DNA of 64,000 nt from an uncultured Candidatus Peregrinibacteria bacterium (GCA_903854335.1 CAINVY010000007.1:18365-82364); one strand, 5' to 3'; shown: positions 33,676 to 43,260, counted from the stretch's first letter. Numbers and translations: made by a program. Notes: generated by a model not told the origin, from the letters alone.

Positions 33676-34443
33676 ATGACATTTCTTCAATCCGGCATCC
33701 TCGGTCTCGTCGAGGGCTTCACGGAATTCCTTCCGATTTCTTCGACGGCGCACCTCATGCTCGCGTCGGTTCTCCTCAAGATTGCGCAGACCGACTTTCT
33801 CAAGAGTTTTGAAATCATCATTCAGCTCGGTGCGATCCTTGCGGTCGTCGTGTACTACTGGAAGTTCCTCTGGCATCACAAGAAGATCTGGCCAACGCTG
33901 CTTGTTGCATTTCTCCCGACGGCCGTTATCGGCCTCGCGGTACACTCCGTCGTGAAGCGCTACCTCCTCGGCAATACATCCGTTGCGCTGTGGGCCCTCT
34001 TGCTCGGAGGCATCGTCTTGATCGCGTTTGAGGTGTGGCATGGCGAGAAGAAAGACGGAACGTCCGACCTCGAGAAGATCACGTACAAACAGGCGCTTTG
34101 GCTCGGCGTCTTTCAATCCATTGCCATCATCCCGGGCGTTTCGCGTTCTGCGGCGACGATCGTCGGGGGAATGATGCTTGGCATTCGCAGGCGCGCGATC
34201 GTGGATTTTTCGTTCATGCTGGCCATCCCCACGATGGCGGCGGCAACGGCGTTGGATCTCGTGAAGAGCGCGGGGTCGTTCTCTCTCGCGCAAGTGAACG
34301 TGCTTGCAGTGGGGTTCGCCGTCTCATTTCTCGCGGCGCTTCTCTCGGTGGTGTGGCTCCTGCGCTTCATCCGCAATCATTCATTCGTCTCCTTCGGCGT
34401 CTATCGCATTCTCCTCGCGTTGATCTTCTTCTTCGCGGGTTAA
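33676..34443 (+). CDS. uppP: Undecaprenyl-diphosphatase (BacA/UppP)
   Basis: Recycles the lipid carrier by removing a phosphate from undecaprenyl diphosphate. The 255-aa integral membrane protein has the two family signatures EGFTEFLPISSTAHL (about residues 12-26) and PGVSRSAATIVGGM (about 155-168), with about eight helices. The start at MTFLQSGILGLVEG matches the family; the longer frame adds a basic segment unlike UppP. It works with the murA/murB/murG/ftsW products of this window and is divergent from the deaminase gene. Confidence 0.96.
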   Translation: MTFLQSGILGLVEGFTEFLPISSTAHLMLASVLLKIAQTDFLKSFEIIIQLGAILAVVVYYWKFLWHHKKIWPTLLVAFLPTAVIGLAVHSVVKRYLLGNTSVALWALLLGGIVLIAFEVWHGEKKDGTSDLEKITYKQALWLGVFQSIAIIPGVSRSAATIVGGMMLGIRRRAIVDFSFMLAIPTMAAATALDLVKSAGSFSLAQVNVLAVGFAVSFLAALLSVVWLLRFIRNHSFVSFGVYRILLALIFFFAG

Positions 34444-34510
34444 AGTCGTCAGATTGGTACCATGCATTCGGGACGCGGAGTACACTTGCAGTACTTTTTT
34501 CCGATGCATC

Positions 34511-36184
34511 ATGCGCAAACGCACTCTCCTCCTTGCTCTCGGTGTTCTGATTCCGCTCGCGGCGAACGCGCTCGATTTCACGGATGTCAGTTCCCGCTAC
34601 AAGGACGCACCCTTTTCCACGTCGGAAGCGGCGGGCATCAGTCTCCTGACGTCGATCGGCGCGGTACAGGGGAATCCCAACGGAACATTCACGCCTTTGC
34701 GCACGCTCAACAGAGCGGAATTTGTGAAGATTGCATTGGCGAGTCATGCAGGAACGCCCGTCAGTTCTTCCGATGCCGCATCATGCTTCCCCGATGTCCA
34801 TGCGGGGGATTGGTTCAGTTCGTACGTTTGTGTCGCCAAGAAGAGCGGTGCCATTAGCGGGTATCCGGATGGACTCTTCCATCCCGAACGGTCGGTGAAC
34901 TACGTGGAGGCGCTCAAAATTCTCTGTGAACTGAATGCGATTTCCTCTGCGACCGCACCTGCGGATCCGTGGTATCAGAAATATATTCTGGCGGCGCGGG
35001 CAGATGGCCTCCTTCTCCCCTCTCCCGTTTCCTACGGCGATTCTCTGACGCGCGGCCAAATGGCCAGACTCGCAGCGGGCTTCGTCGCCTTTGCGCAGGG
35101 GCAGCTGGCGCAGTACCGTCAGGCGGAGCTCGGAATTTCTTCATCGAGCGCTTCTTCGAGTTCATCATCTTCCAGTTCCAGCGTTTCCAGTACATCTTCT
35201 TCCTCGGTATCTTCCTCGTCCTCGAGTCTCTCATCGCAGAGTTCCTCGAGCGTGAGTGCGGTGGAACTTCCCGCTCGTAGTCACTTCCTGCTCATCGGCC
35301 AACTCAGTAAACCCATCTCCAATGCGACGTTCAGATCCCCTCTGGAGCCGGTGCGCGTGACCTCCATCATCGTGACGCTCAAGAGGAAAATAACGTCCAT
35401 CGATTCGCTCGAAATTGTCGATCAGAACGGCACGGATATCGGCAGGCTCCCACTCGATGATGTCTACGATCCCAACGATCTCACGTATCGTGCCCTATTT
35501 ACTGGAACAGGAGCGTATGAACTTCCGAAAGATGTGGAGCGCACGCTTGCGGTAGAGGCGAGAATGAAGTCTCGGGATGAGGGCGGCATATCGGGAGACC
35601 TCGTCCAGGTGGACACGATTCAACTGATAACGCAGGGGGAATGGAGTCAGGAGAGTCAGGGTGCGACCCAAACGAACTTTATATTCCCGATGCATCAAAC
35701 CACGCAGGGAGACATTCTTTCGGTGACCAACGCGATGGCTGCGAACGGATCGTTGCCGGTGGGGTCGGCGCAGATGCTCGCGGCGTTTACGCTTTCGGGG
35801 ATGGCCGTTTCCGGCGCCCCTTCACCACAAGTGCAAAATATGGATTTCCAAGTGAGTAAATCTTCTTCCGTTACCGTCACGAACTGGCAACTCGGGACGC
35901 AGAACAGCGCCGAGCGTATTCCCTGTTCCGTTAACGACACGATCGTGAGCTGTCTCACCATTCCCACGGATATGGGAACCGTGGATGTGACGCAGCCGCG
36001 GACGTTGCAGCTCTTTGGTGATGTCGCTGTCGATCAAGGCGCGACGAATCGAATGCTCCAAGTGCAACTGTCCGATGCGGGCGCGATCGGAACGAATGGC
36101 GCGGTGCGATGGACGGACGGTGCCACGTACTTCACATGGACGGAGCTTCAAAGCCCCCTCGCCAACGGACCTCTTTGGAGATGA
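34511..36184 (+). CDS. Exported SLH-domain surface protein with serine-rich linker
   Basis: The 557-aa product has a signal peptide (RKRTLLLALGVLIPLAANA) and three S-layer homology repeats (about residues 22-195), with typical stretches GAVQGNPNGTFTPLRTLNRAEFVKIAL, GAISGYPDGLFHPERSVNYVEALKIL and the third ADGLLLP...LTRGQMARL. A linker of roughly 45 residues that is nearly all serine follows (about 212-258), then a large beta-rich C-terminal domain with no recognised family. SLH domains bind secondary cell-wall polymers, so this is likely an S-layer or wall-anchored protein. A second SLH protein is cut by the right edge of the window. Confidence 0.88.
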   Translation: MRKRTLLLALGVLIPLAANALDFTDVSSRYKDAPFSTSEAAGISLLTSIGAVQGNPNGTFTPLRTLNRAEFVKIALASHAGTPVSSSDAASCFPDVHAGDWFSSYVCVAKKSGAISGYPDGLFHPERSVNYVEALKILCELNAISSATAPADPWYQKYILAARADGLLLPSPVSYGDSLTRGQMARLAAGFVAFAQGQLAQYRQAELGISSSSASSSSSSSSSSVSSTSSSSVSSSSSSLSSQSSSSVSAVELPARSHFLLIGQLSKPISNATFRSPLEPVRVTSIIVTLKRKITSIDSLEIVDQNGTDIGRLPLDDVYDPNDLTYRALFTGTGAYELPKDVERTLAVEARMKSRDEGGISGDLVQVDTIQLITQGEWSQESQGATQTNFIFPMHQTTQGDILSVTNAMAANGSLPVGSAQMLAAFTLSGMAVSGAPSPQVQNMDFQVSKSSSVTVTNWQLGTQNSAERIPCSVNDTIVSCLTIPTDMGTVDVTQPRTLQLFGDVAVDQGATNRMLQVQLSDAGAIGTNGAVRWTDGATYFTWTELQSPLANGPLWR

Positions 36185-36230
36185 TGCACCCGAGGGAGAG
36201 TAGTACGGAAAGAGCTCTCAGTATTCGATG

Positions 36231-37082
36231 TCATCTGTCCTTCAGCACGTCTTTGATTTCCTTCGCCATGACCTCTGCGGCGGCTTTGGCCGCGTCCCGC
36301 CAGTCGTCGCCACTCGAAGCGTAGAGGATGCTGCGTGATGCGTTGACGATGGCGCCTTTTCCTTCGAGCAGGAAGCCGTTTCGCACGTCTGCGGCAGTGC
36401 CCCCCTGCGCCCCGTAGCCGGGAATCAGGAAGGGGAGGTGCGGCATGAGGGTTCGTAGATACTTCAGTTCTTCCGGGTACGTCGCACCGACGACGGCGCC
36501 GACGCAGGAGAGATTCGTTTCCGGTCCCAAATCCGAAAGTCCCCACGATTCGACGAGTTGTGCGAGATGCTCGTGGAGTGACTCGTCCCCGACGGGCAGA
36601 TCCTGCAACTCTCCCGAGCTTTTATTGCTGGTTTTCACAAGGACGAAAATCCCCTTTCCGTTTTCCTTGCAGCGTTTCAAAAACGGCTGGATGCTATCCG
36701 ATCCGAGGAATGGTGTGACGGTGAGTGCATCGATCGGCTTGTCCGCGCTCAGGTACGCATCCGCGTACGCTTCGCAGGTCGAGCCGATATCGTTTCGTTT
36801 GCCGTCGGCGATGACGAGAAGTCCCCTGCTCTTCGCATAGGCGCAGACCTCGAAGAAGACTTTCATTCCCTCCCATCCCAGGACTTCATAGAAGGCGAGT
36901 TGCGGCTTTACGCAGGCTGCGATGTCCGCCGTGGCATCGATGATGCCCTCGCAGAAGGCGCGGACTCCCTCGGGGGTCTTCGGAAGTGACGAAGGCAACT
37001 TGGAGAGTTGCGGATCCAGTCCAACACAGACGGGGGAAGTCTTGGCTATGCGGTCTGCCAGTGCGTCGCCGAAGGGTTGCAT
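36231..37082 (-). CDS. pyrF: Orotidine 5'-phosphate decarboxylase (type 2)
   Basis: Last step of UMP synthesis. The 283-aa product belongs to the longer type 2 family: VCVGLDPQL near the N terminus, KPQLAFYEVLGWEGM, the catalytic Asp-Lys region LVIADGKRNDIGSTCEAYA, and the closing phosphate-binding part FLIPGYGAQGGTAADV. TAGAAT lies 6 nt before the ATG. No other pyrimidine genes are nearby. It runs convergent to the SLH protein gene. Confidence 0.94.
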   Translation of the reverse strand: MQPFGDALADRIAKTSPVCVGLDPQLSKLPSSLPKTPEGVRAFCEGIIDATADIAACVKPQLAFYEVLGWEGMKVFFEVCAYAKSRGLLVIADGKRNDIGSTCEAYADAYLSADKPIDALTVTPFLGSDSIQPFLKRCKENGKGIFVLVKTSNKSSGELQDLPVGDESLHEHLAQLVESWGLSDLGPETNLSCVGAVVGATYPEELKYLRTLMPHLPFLIPGYGAQGGTAADVRNGFLLEGKGAIVNASRSILYASSGDDWRDAAKAAAEVMAKEIKDVLKDR

Positions 37083-37088
37083 GGCGCC

Positions 37089-37094
37089 ATTCTA
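37089..37094 (-). promoter_or_regulatory. -10 box of leaderless pyrF promoter
   Basis: TAGAAT on the minus strand, 6 nt before the pyrF ATG. Confidence 0.5.
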
Positions 37095-37128
37095 GCGAAG
37101 GAGGAACACGAAGGCACGAGGACGTTTG

Positions 37129-38115
37129 TCATCGGCTGGAACGTGGCGGTCGAGAGCCGCAGAGCGAGCGATTGCAGTAGCTTGTTCCTTGTGAGGCAGG
37201 AATCCCCATCATTGTTAACATGTCGATGGCATTGCCGGGAACAGACACGGAGATGGGCAGGGAGCGAACGGAGGAATCTCCCTGAAAAACGAAACTCCCC
37301 GGCCCTTCACCATGGAAATCCTCGGGGGTGATCGTCACGCCGACATAGCTCTTCCCTCGCAGAAATTGATCCTTCGGGTCAGTAGTTACCACGATATGAA
37401 CATTCAACTTACTGAAGAAGCGTCGTACATTCGCAATCTGCTCTTTCTGCTGGTTCAGATCGCTGATGAGAGTGTCTTGATGCATCTTTCGTGCGATGTT
37501 CCGCAACGCGAGCAGCAGGGCGTCGGCCGCGTTCGGTTGCAGTTGGATCGAATAGGAAGAGCCTCCGGAAGTTTGCGAACGGGTGACGGAGAGGATCGCA
37601 TCCACCGTTTGGAGGAACATTTGCTTCTGCTGATCGGGGGTCAGGGAGCCGGAGCCGGCGGAGGGATTGATGAACAACGCCGATGGCGCATTCATGCCCT
37701 TGAGCGTTTCGCTCTTGAGAGAAATAGAGAACCACTTTCCTTTTATTTGAGTGAATTGCGCAGCCGTATTCGCGTCAAACATACTCCCCCGAAAATCTTT
37801 CAATTCGACGTAGGCGATTCTGTTCAGAATGCGCATCTCCCCCGCGGCTTCAATCGTCTTTCCCTGCCAAGTGGATTTCACGGTGATTCCGAGATTCATC
37901 TTTAGTGTGTCTGCCGTCTTGCCTTCGGTGGATCCCTTCACAGCAATCGAAGCGATGGAATTCTGATACGATTCATTGATTGTTCCGGAGAAGTCCATCG
38001 GTTGACCCTGCCACGAGATGTTCGTGAGGACGTCGCTCGCTTTCGTGAAGTATGCGAGAGCGGCGACGGGGAGGAAGAAGGCGAAAAGTGTTGCTGCGAT
38101 GAATGTGCGACGCAT
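37129..38115 (-). CDS. Exported protein of unknown family
   Basis: A 328-aa product with a signal peptide (RRTFIAATLFAFFLPVAALA). The mature part alternates short strands and helices (MDFSGTINESYQNS..., KGKWFSISLKSETL..., LNVHIVVTTDPKDQFLRGKSYVGVTIT). This vaguely recalls LolA/LppX-like lipid-binding folds, where repeated strands carry K/G-W-F motifs, but I cannot confirm a family. The C terminus ends in a basic, cysteine-containing tail (SYCNRSLCGSRPPRSSR). It stands between pyrF and comM on the same strand, with no obvious close promoter. Confidence 0.7.
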   Translation of the reverse strand: MRRTFIAATLFAFFLPVAALAYFTKASDVLTNISWQGQPMDFSGTINESYQNSIASIAVKGSTEGKTADTLKMNLGITVKSTWQGKTIEAAGEMRILNRIAYVELKDFRGSMFDANTAAQFTQIKGKWFSISLKSETLKGMNAPSALFINPSAGSGSLTPDQQKQMFLQTVDAILSVTRSQTSGGSSYSIQLQPNAADALLLALRNIARKMHQDTLISDLNQQKEQIANVRRFFSKLNVHIVVTTDPKDQFLRGKSYVGVTITPEDFHGEGPGSFVFQGDSSVRSLPISVSVPGNAIDMLTMMGIPASQGTSYCNRSLCGSRPPRSSR

Positions 38116-38170
38116 GTTGCAGGAAGCGGAAAGGTGCAGTCATGGTAGAGCATCCTCGCACGAGAGGTAA

Positions 38171-39673
38171 TCATTCTTGCATCGCGATGCTCTGGCGATA
38201 CTGGAGCGCTTCCGCGATGTGAGGAGCGCTGATCGCGTCGTCGCCTTCCAGATCGGCGATCGTACGAGCGACTTTGATGGTCCGATGGTAGCCGCGGGCG
38301 GAGAGCCCCAGGAGATCGACGGCCTGGGAGAGCAGCGTTTCGCAGGGGGTATCGAGGGGGCACAGACGATCGATCTGCCGCACGTTCATTTCCTTATTCG
38401 TATGGATGGGCAGTCCTTTGAACCGCTTCGCCTGCCTTGCCCTGGCATCGCGTACGCGGGCTGCGATCTGCGCCGTGGTTGTCTGTGCCTGCGGCAGGCG
38501 CCGCAGATCTTCCATGGGGACGGCCTTCACGTCGATGCGCAGGTCGATGCGGTCGAGGAGCGGCGGGCTGATCCGTCGTTCGATGCGATGCTTCCCTCCC
38601 GGGATCATCGACGGAGGATTCATTGCCGCTACCATGATGAAGTCCGCGGGGAATGTGACACTCCCCTGCGCTCGCGTGATCGTGATGGAGCGATCTTCGA
38701 GCGGCTGACGAAGCACCTCGAGGACTTGCGTCGGAAACTCCGCGAGTTCGTCGAGGAAGAGCACGCCCCGGTGCGCGAGACTGATTTCCCCCGGCCCCGG
38801 GATCTGTCCGCCACCGACGATCGAGACGCCGCTTGCCGTGTGGTGCACGAGACGAAACGGCCTTCTCGAGAGGAGCGGCGTGTCCTTGGGCAGGAGATTG
38901 GCGACGGAATAAATCTGCGTCACCTCCAGCGATTCTTCCCTCGAGAGTGGCGGCAGAATTCCGCGGAACGCTCTCGCGAGGAGCGTCTTTCCCGACCCCG
39001 GTACGCCGCTGAGTAGCACATTGTGTCCTCCCGCTGCCGCGATTTCCATCACACGTTTCGCCTGCTGCTGGCCGCGAATGTCGCAAAAATCAATCCCCTC
39101 TTCACCAATATTTTTCGGACTGCAGGCCGATGCTTCGATCAATGGGGGTTCCTTCTCCCCGCGAAGGATGTGGAGGAGGTCCGAGAGGGAAGTGGCGGCG
39201 ATGACACGGACACCGGGAACGAGTGCCGCCTCGGGTGCGTCGATCGCGGGCACAACGAGCGTCTTGATACCGAGATGTTCGCACGCGATGGAGGCAGACA
39301 GAACACCGGAGACGTGGCGCAGCGTCCCGTCGAGCGCGAGCTCTCCGAGAAAGGCGATGCTCTCCAGCTGGGAAGATTCGATGGTGATGAGATCGAGACT
39401 CAGGAGGATGCCGAGCGCGATCGCGAGGTCGTAACGCGGACCGACTTTCTTCAAATCCGCGGGAGCCAAATTCACCGTGAGTATGCGACCCGTTGGGATG
39501 CGATACCCGCTCGAGCGTATGGCCATCTTGACGCGTTGTTTGCTTTCTTGGACGGCGGCATCGCCAAGCCCGACGATAAAGAAGTGTCCTTCGCCGGGGG
39601 AGACCGCTGTTTCGACGGTGATGCGTTCGCTTTTGAGTCCGATGGTGGCAAAAGAGGTGAGAGAAGTGAGCAT
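38171..39673 (-). CDS. comM: ComM/YifB Mg-chelatase-like AAA+ ATPase
   Basis: The 500-aa product has an N-terminal Lon-protease-like fold domain (IVGLGDAAVQESKQRVKMAIRSSGY), an AAA+ Mg-chelatase core with Walker A GVPGSGKT and Walker B VLFLDELAEF, and the C-terminal domain (LSARGYHRTIKVARTIADL). ComM is a hexameric helicase that promotes branch migration during integration of transformed DNA, so its presence hints at natural competence. The start at MLTSLTSFATIGL was chosen over an upstream ATG because it matches the family's N terminus. Confidence 0.95.
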   Translation of the reverse strand: MLTSLTSFATIGLKSERITVETAVSPGEGHFFIVGLGDAAVQESKQRVKMAIRSSGYRIPTGRILTVNLAPADLKKVGPRYDLAIALGILLSLDLITIESSQLESIAFLGELALDGTLRHVSGVLSASIACEHLGIKTLVVPAIDAPEAALVPGVRVIAATSLSDLLHILRGEKEPPLIEASACSPKNIGEEGIDFCDIRGQQQAKRVMEIAAAGGHNVLLSGVPGSGKTLLARAFRGILPPLSREESLEVTQIYSVANLLPKDTPLLSRRPFRLVHHTASGVSIVGGGQIPGPGEISLAHRGVLFLDELAEFPTQVLEVLRQPLEDRSITITRAQGSVTFPADFIMVAAMNPPSMIPGGKHRIERRISPPLLDRIDLRIDVKAVPMEDLRRLPQAQTTTAQIAARVRDARARQAKRFKGLPIHTNKEMNVRQIDRLCPLDTPCETLLSQAVDLLGLSARGYHRTIKVARTIADLEGDDAISAPHIAEALQYRQSIAMQE

Positions 39674-39776
39674 GGGTGGGGGAGTGCTGGAAACATCGGA
39701 AGTGTACTCTCGTACACCAATTCTCAATCAACCAAAATAGATGGACGAACGTACACCTTGAGTATAGGATAGCCCT

Positions 39777-40184
39777 ATGCAGAAAGGAAAAGTCCCCGCC
39801 TTTCTCCGGCGCTTTATTCCCCCCTCCGTAGCACACATGAGAGTTGGGAAGGAGGGTGAGAGGCTCGCGGTTCGTTTTCTAAAGCATGAGGGACTTCACA
39901 TAGTGGCGAGAAATGTACGCATCGGCAGAGACGAGATTGATGTGATTGCGAAGGATCCGGTGGATGACGTTCTTGTCTTCCTCGAAGTGAAATCTCGTTC
40001 ACATAGCGACAGTGATTTTCCGGCGATGATGAGTGCCGGGCCGACGAAAATGCGAAAGATTTTGCGCGCAGCGCGGCGGTGGATTGCAGATCACGAATAC
40101 GAAGGCGGTTATCGTATTGATCTCCTCTGTATTGAGGGCGGGAAAGTCGTTCACTATCTGCGAGAAGTGTCGTGGGAGCGATGA
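39777..40184 (+). CDS. yraN: YraN/UPF0102 family nuclease-like protein
   Basis: The 135-aa product has the Holliday-junction-resolvase-like core of the UPF0102 family: GKEGERLAVRFLKHEGLHIVARNVRIGRDEIDVIAKD...VFLEVKSRS, with the E...D...ExK catalytic-type residues in order. The role is not established; genes of the family often lie next to comM or rnhB, as here (divergent from comM). TAGGAT lies 6 nt before the ATG, which fits the leaderless pattern. Confidence 0.9.
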   Translation: MQKGKVPAFLRRFIPPSVAHMRVGKEGERLAVRFLKHEGLHIVARNVRIGRDEIDVIAKDPVDDVLVFLEVKSRSHSDSDFPAMMSAGPTKMRKILRAARRWIADHEYEGGYRIDLLCIEGGKVVHYLREVSWER

Positions 40185-40238
40185 AATTCTTTTCCTCGTA
40201 TGTGAAGTGTGCCATACTTCTCCCCTTTCTCTCGATTC

Positions 40239-40838
40239 ATGGATTTTTCTTCTCTCGAAGGCGCGTATCGCGATCATATTCGCAACAAGCGAGAGATTCT
40301 TTCTCAGGGGAATCGTGTTGATTCGAAGCGTCACGCTCGCATTGAACGTGCGCTGAATGCGGAAGGATATCGTGCACTTTTCCTCCTTCGTCTTCTTCAA
40401 GAAGGCCATACTTCTCTTCTTCGAGTGATACATCCCGAGAGTGAGCGCAATGATCTGGTGCAAGCGGTCGAGGCTTTGCGGTTGCTGGAAAAAGCGACAC
40501 TCTGGGGGCCACTTCAGATGGAGGGTACTGCTGAGGCTCCTTTGGAAACATCACCGCGTCATCGCAGCATTCAGCCAAGAGCTATTCTTACGGATCTTGG
40601 CTGGGTTTCGCAGGAAGAAGCCACGCTCATCCCACATACACCTTCGGATGCCGTCACCCATGCTTCTCTTCGAAAAATCCTTTCCTTAAAGTCGACTCCT
40701 GCCGGGGAGGAGATTGTGGATCGGTATCGCAAGTTTGCGGGGCTTCCACCGCGCGAGGCCATCATTGCTCTCACGGGAATAAACGCGGGAGAGCCGATGG
40801 ATGACAAGATTGCACAACCAGCATCGTTCGTACCGTAA
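40239..40838 (+). CDS. Hypothetical protein, helical
   Basis: A 199-aa protein without signal peptide or membrane segment, start at MDFSSLEGAYRDH. The N-terminal half is helical and charged (RVDSKRHARIERALNAEGYRALFLLRLLQEGHTSLLRVIHPESERNDLVQAVEALRLLEKATLW). The second half has ILTDLGWVSQEEATLIPHTPSDA and ends in PREAIIALTGINAG. I do not recognise a family. It lies 54 nt downstream of yraN on the same strand and may be co-transcribed; CATACT lies 20 nt before the ATG. Convergent with pgl. Confidence 0.7.
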   Translation: MDFSSLEGAYRDHIRNKREILSQGNRVDSKRHARIERALNAEGYRALFLLRLLQEGHTSLLRVIHPESERNDLVQAVEALRLLEKATLWGPLQMEGTAEAPLETSPRHRSIQPRAILTDLGWVSQEEATLIPHTPSDAVTHASLRKILSLKSTPAGEEIVDRYRKFAGLPPREAIIALTGINAGEPMDDKIAQPASFVP

Positions 40839-40842
40839 CTTC

Positions 40843-41532
40843 TCACCACTGCGCCACGACGCGCACGTTTCCCGTTTCGATCAGCGTTTGCGCGGGCCAG
40901 CGTGAAGGATTGCGCTTTCCGCGCTGCATCTTCACCCACGTTTTTTTCTTCTCGATTCCCTTGAGGAAGAAGAGGAACGCGTTCGAGGCGAGGAGGGTCG
41001 GCATCGTCGCCGAGATGCGATCGGGAATTTCAAAATTCTCCGTGTGCGTCGCGAGCGCGAAGGCACCTTCGAATGCCTCCGGAGGAACCGGCGGGAAGAG
41101 TGAGGCGATGTGACCGTCGGAGCCCAGCCCCATCGTCACCAGGTCCGCGGGGCCTTTCGCGAGGAGTTCGCGCAGTTTCTGATCGTACAGATGCACGCAT
41201 TCTTGGAGCGGTTTCCAGGTGTCCGGTGCGAGAAAGTGATCGGGGGGAAGTCCGATGGCGTCGATGAGCGCGGTGCGGATCGCCCGCTGATTGCTCGCCT
41301 CGTGATCGGGGGAAACGTAGCGCTCGTCCGTCAGATAGATCCAAACATTCGTCCATTCGATGGGGCGGTTCTTGAGGAGTTCGTAGATCGGCAGGGGAGT
41401 CGATCCTCCCGAAAGTCCGAGCACGCAGCGGCCGCTTTTCGAGAGCGCCGTCGTGACGGCTTCCTCGAGGAGCGAGGCGCTGTGTTCCAGAAATTTCTCT
41501 TCCGACGGAAGCTCAATGAGATCAAAAGCCAT
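40843..41532 (-). CDS. pgl: 6-phosphogluconolactonase
   Basis: Hydrolyses 6-phosphogluconolactone to 6-phosphogluconate, the second step of the oxidative pentose phosphate pathway. The 229-aa product belongs to the DevB/SOL family: CVLGLSGGSTPLPIYELL, IYLTDERYVSPDHEASN and GLGSDGHIASLFP. The ATG lies 3 nt after the zwf stop, so the two enzymes of consecutive steps are coupled. The last residues are basic. Confidence 0.94.
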   Translation of the reverse strand: MAFDLIELPSEEKFLEHSASLLEEAVTTALSKSGRCVLGLSGGSTPLPIYELLKNRPIEWTNVWIYLTDERYVSPDHEASNQRAIRTALIDAIGLPPDHFLAPDTWKPLQECVHLYDQKLRELLAKGPADLVTMGLGSDGHIASLFPPVPPEAFEGAFALATHTENFEIPDRISATMPTLLASNAFLFFLKGIEKKKTWVKMQRGKRNPSRWPAQTLIETGNVRVVAQW

Positions 41533-41535
41533 AGA

Positions 41536-42978
41536 TCAAAACCAGGGAAGTCCGTCACGTTCGATCCAGCGATGTGCCGCCTCGGGGGTTGCGGCACCGG
41601 AGGGATACGTGTGGAGAGGAGTGGAGGGAAGATCGAGGTAGGTTTGGAGCGGATCAATGAAACGCCACGCGGTGCGCACTTCCTCGAAGTCGAGGAACCA
41701 ATTTCGCTTCCCCGCGATCGCCTCGAGAAGCAGGAGTCCGTGATCCGGCAAACAATCGCCGACGCACACGAGGGGGTCGGTCATGATGAGCGGTCGGAAG
41801 GCGGGATCGGAGCCCCCAAGCTTCGTCTGGAGCGCGAGGCGCATCCCCGCTTCTCCTTGCAGAATGATGTCGAGGCGGTTGGGATTGCTGCCTTCTCCCA
41901 CGACGCGGGGTTCCTGGAAGCGGATGGAAATGCGCGTCTCCTTCTTCGCGAGTCTCTTGCCGGTACGCAGGTAAAACGGCACGCCCTGCCACCGCGCTTC
42001 GCGGGAGAGCAGCTTCAGGGCGATGAAGGTATTCGTCCGCGAATCTTTCCGCACCCCCTCTTCCTCGCCGTACCCTTTTGCCTCTTCCTTACCGACGCTG
42101 CCCGGGCCGTATTGTCCCTGAATAATGACGTCATCGAGCGTCGCGGCGGGCGGCAGATAGAGGAGCTTCTCGGCGTCGAGGCGGTTTGTGGGAAGGGAAT
42201 TTTCATCGTCACTCAGACGCATTGTGAGGAGTGCGCAGAGCTCGAGCAGGTGGCTCTGGATCATGTCGCGCAGCGTTCCCGTGTGTTCGAAGTAACTCGC
42301 GCGCCCCTCGATGCCGACCGTCTCCGACGCCGTGATTTCCACGTGGTGGATGAGCGTGTTTTTAAAGAGGCGTTCGAGGATGGGATTCGCGAAGCGCAAA
42401 TAGTAGACGTTGCGCACGGCTTCTTTCCCGAGGTAGTGATCGAGCAGGAAGATCTCCTCGTCTTTCAGACAGTGGGTGAGCTGGTCGCGGATCTCCTCGA
42501 AGCTCTTCATATCATGACCCACCGGCTTCTCGACGATGCAGCGGAAGGTGCCGCCTTCTCCGCGGATCTGTGCGGCGCAGAGTCCTTTGAGCGTGGGGAT
42601 CATGACTTGCGGCGGGATGCTGAGGTAGGCGAGGCGCACGGTATTCCCCCATCCTTTCCCCAGAATTTCCAACTCCCCTTTCAATCGTTTCATATCTTCC
42701 GCGCTGTCGTACTGCCCGGCGCAGTAGTGGACGTGCGAGAGGAATTCCTCAAGGGCGGATTCCGTCACTTCGAGCATGTCCGCTCGAATCGCGTCCGCGA
42801 CAAAGGAGCGAAACGTATCGCCGTCCATCTTGGTGCGGCTGTATCCGACGATGGCGTACTGCGAAGGTAATCGCTTCTTGAGAGCGAGTGTGTAGAGCGA
42901 CGGGTAGAGCTTCAGCTTCGCCAAGTTTCCGGAAGCACCGAAGAGCAGGAGCGAAAAGGGGCGGGAGGCGGAGAGCAT
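41536..42978 (-). CDS. zwf: Glucose-6-phosphate 1-dehydrogenase
   Basis: Oxidises glucose 6-phosphate to 6-phosphogluconolactone with NAD(P)+. The 480-aa product has the Rossmann start FGASGNLAKLKLYPSLYTL, the EKPVGHDMKSFEEI region and the active-site LDHYLGKEAVRNVYYLRFAN. Later family blocks are QSHLLELCALLTM and GVPFYLRTGKRLAKKETRISIRF. It is first in a two-gene unit with pgl. TACAAT lies 10 nt before the ATG. It is divergent from metK and its riboswitch. Confidence 0.96.
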   Translation of the reverse strand: MLSASRPFSLLLFGASGNLAKLKLYPSLYTLALKKRLPSQYAIVGYSRTKMDGDTFRSFVADAIRADMLEVTESALEEFLSHVHYCAGQYDSAEDMKRLKGELEILGKGWGNTVRLAYLSIPPQVMIPTLKGLCAAQIRGEGGTFRCIVEKPVGHDMKSFEEIRDQLTHCLKDEEIFLLDHYLGKEAVRNVYYLRFANPILERLFKNTLIHHVEITASETVGIEGRASYFEHTGTLRDMIQSHLLELCALLTMRLSDDENSLPTNRLDAEKLLYLPPAATLDDVIIQGQYGPGSVGKEEAKGYGEEEGVRKDSRTNTFIALKLLSREARWQGVPFYLRTGKRLAKKETRISIRFQEPRVVGEGSNPNRLDIILQGEAGMRLALQTKLGGSDPAFRPLIMTDPLVCVGDCLPDHGLLLLEAIAGKRNWFLDFEEVRTAWRFIDPLQTYLDLPSTPLHTYPSGAATPEAAHRWIERDGLPWF

Positions 42979-43054
42979 GAGAGACAGGATTGTAGCATCC
43001 GTCGTTCAAAGTGAATGTTAAGAAACTTCGCAGAATCCCATGCCGGAGGCAAAG

Positions 43055-43082
43055 TTGATTTTCCTGTGCACGATGCTAGGAT
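43055..43082 (+). promoter_or_regulatory. Promoter (TTGATT-16-TAGGAT) of the metK riboswitch leader
   Basis: TTGATT at 43055-43060, a 16-nt spacer and TAGGAT at 43077-43082. Transcription would begin near 43090, giving a 200-nt leader that includes the SAM aptamer. Confidence 0.55.
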
Positions 43083-43102
43083 TCCCTCACATCATCGTCC
43101 TA

Positions 43103-43260
43103 CCACGGGCGTTCGCGAACGCCGTGGCCTATCAAGAGAGACGCCGAGGGAACTGGCCCGCACGAAGCGTCCCCCAACCATCCGGAAGACCGGAACGGTG
43201 GGAAATCCAGCCCCGCCCGGGGAAGATAGCTCTGCTCTCCTTCTCGTCACGCGGGAAGGC
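43103..43260 (+). ncRNA. SAM-I (S-box) riboswitch upstream of metK
   Basis: The aptamer is at about 43126-43230. The hallmark block ATCAAGAGAG is followed by GAGGGAACTGGCCC, a CCAACC junction, and the later GGTGGGAAATCC. P1 closes as GCCTATC with GATAGC. A hairpin (CCACGG..CCGTGG) at 43103-43127 precedes it. After P1 a stem CCTTCTCG/CGGGAAGG at 43239-43259 is followed by a U-rich stretch, a plausible SAM-dependent terminator. This would shut down metK when S-adenosylmethionine is plentiful. The class fits the gene exactly. Confidence 0.88.

Noticed and set aside
41110..42870. A 586-codon open frame opposite zwf/pgl
   Set aside because: It spans two real genes on the other strand, with no family features of its own.
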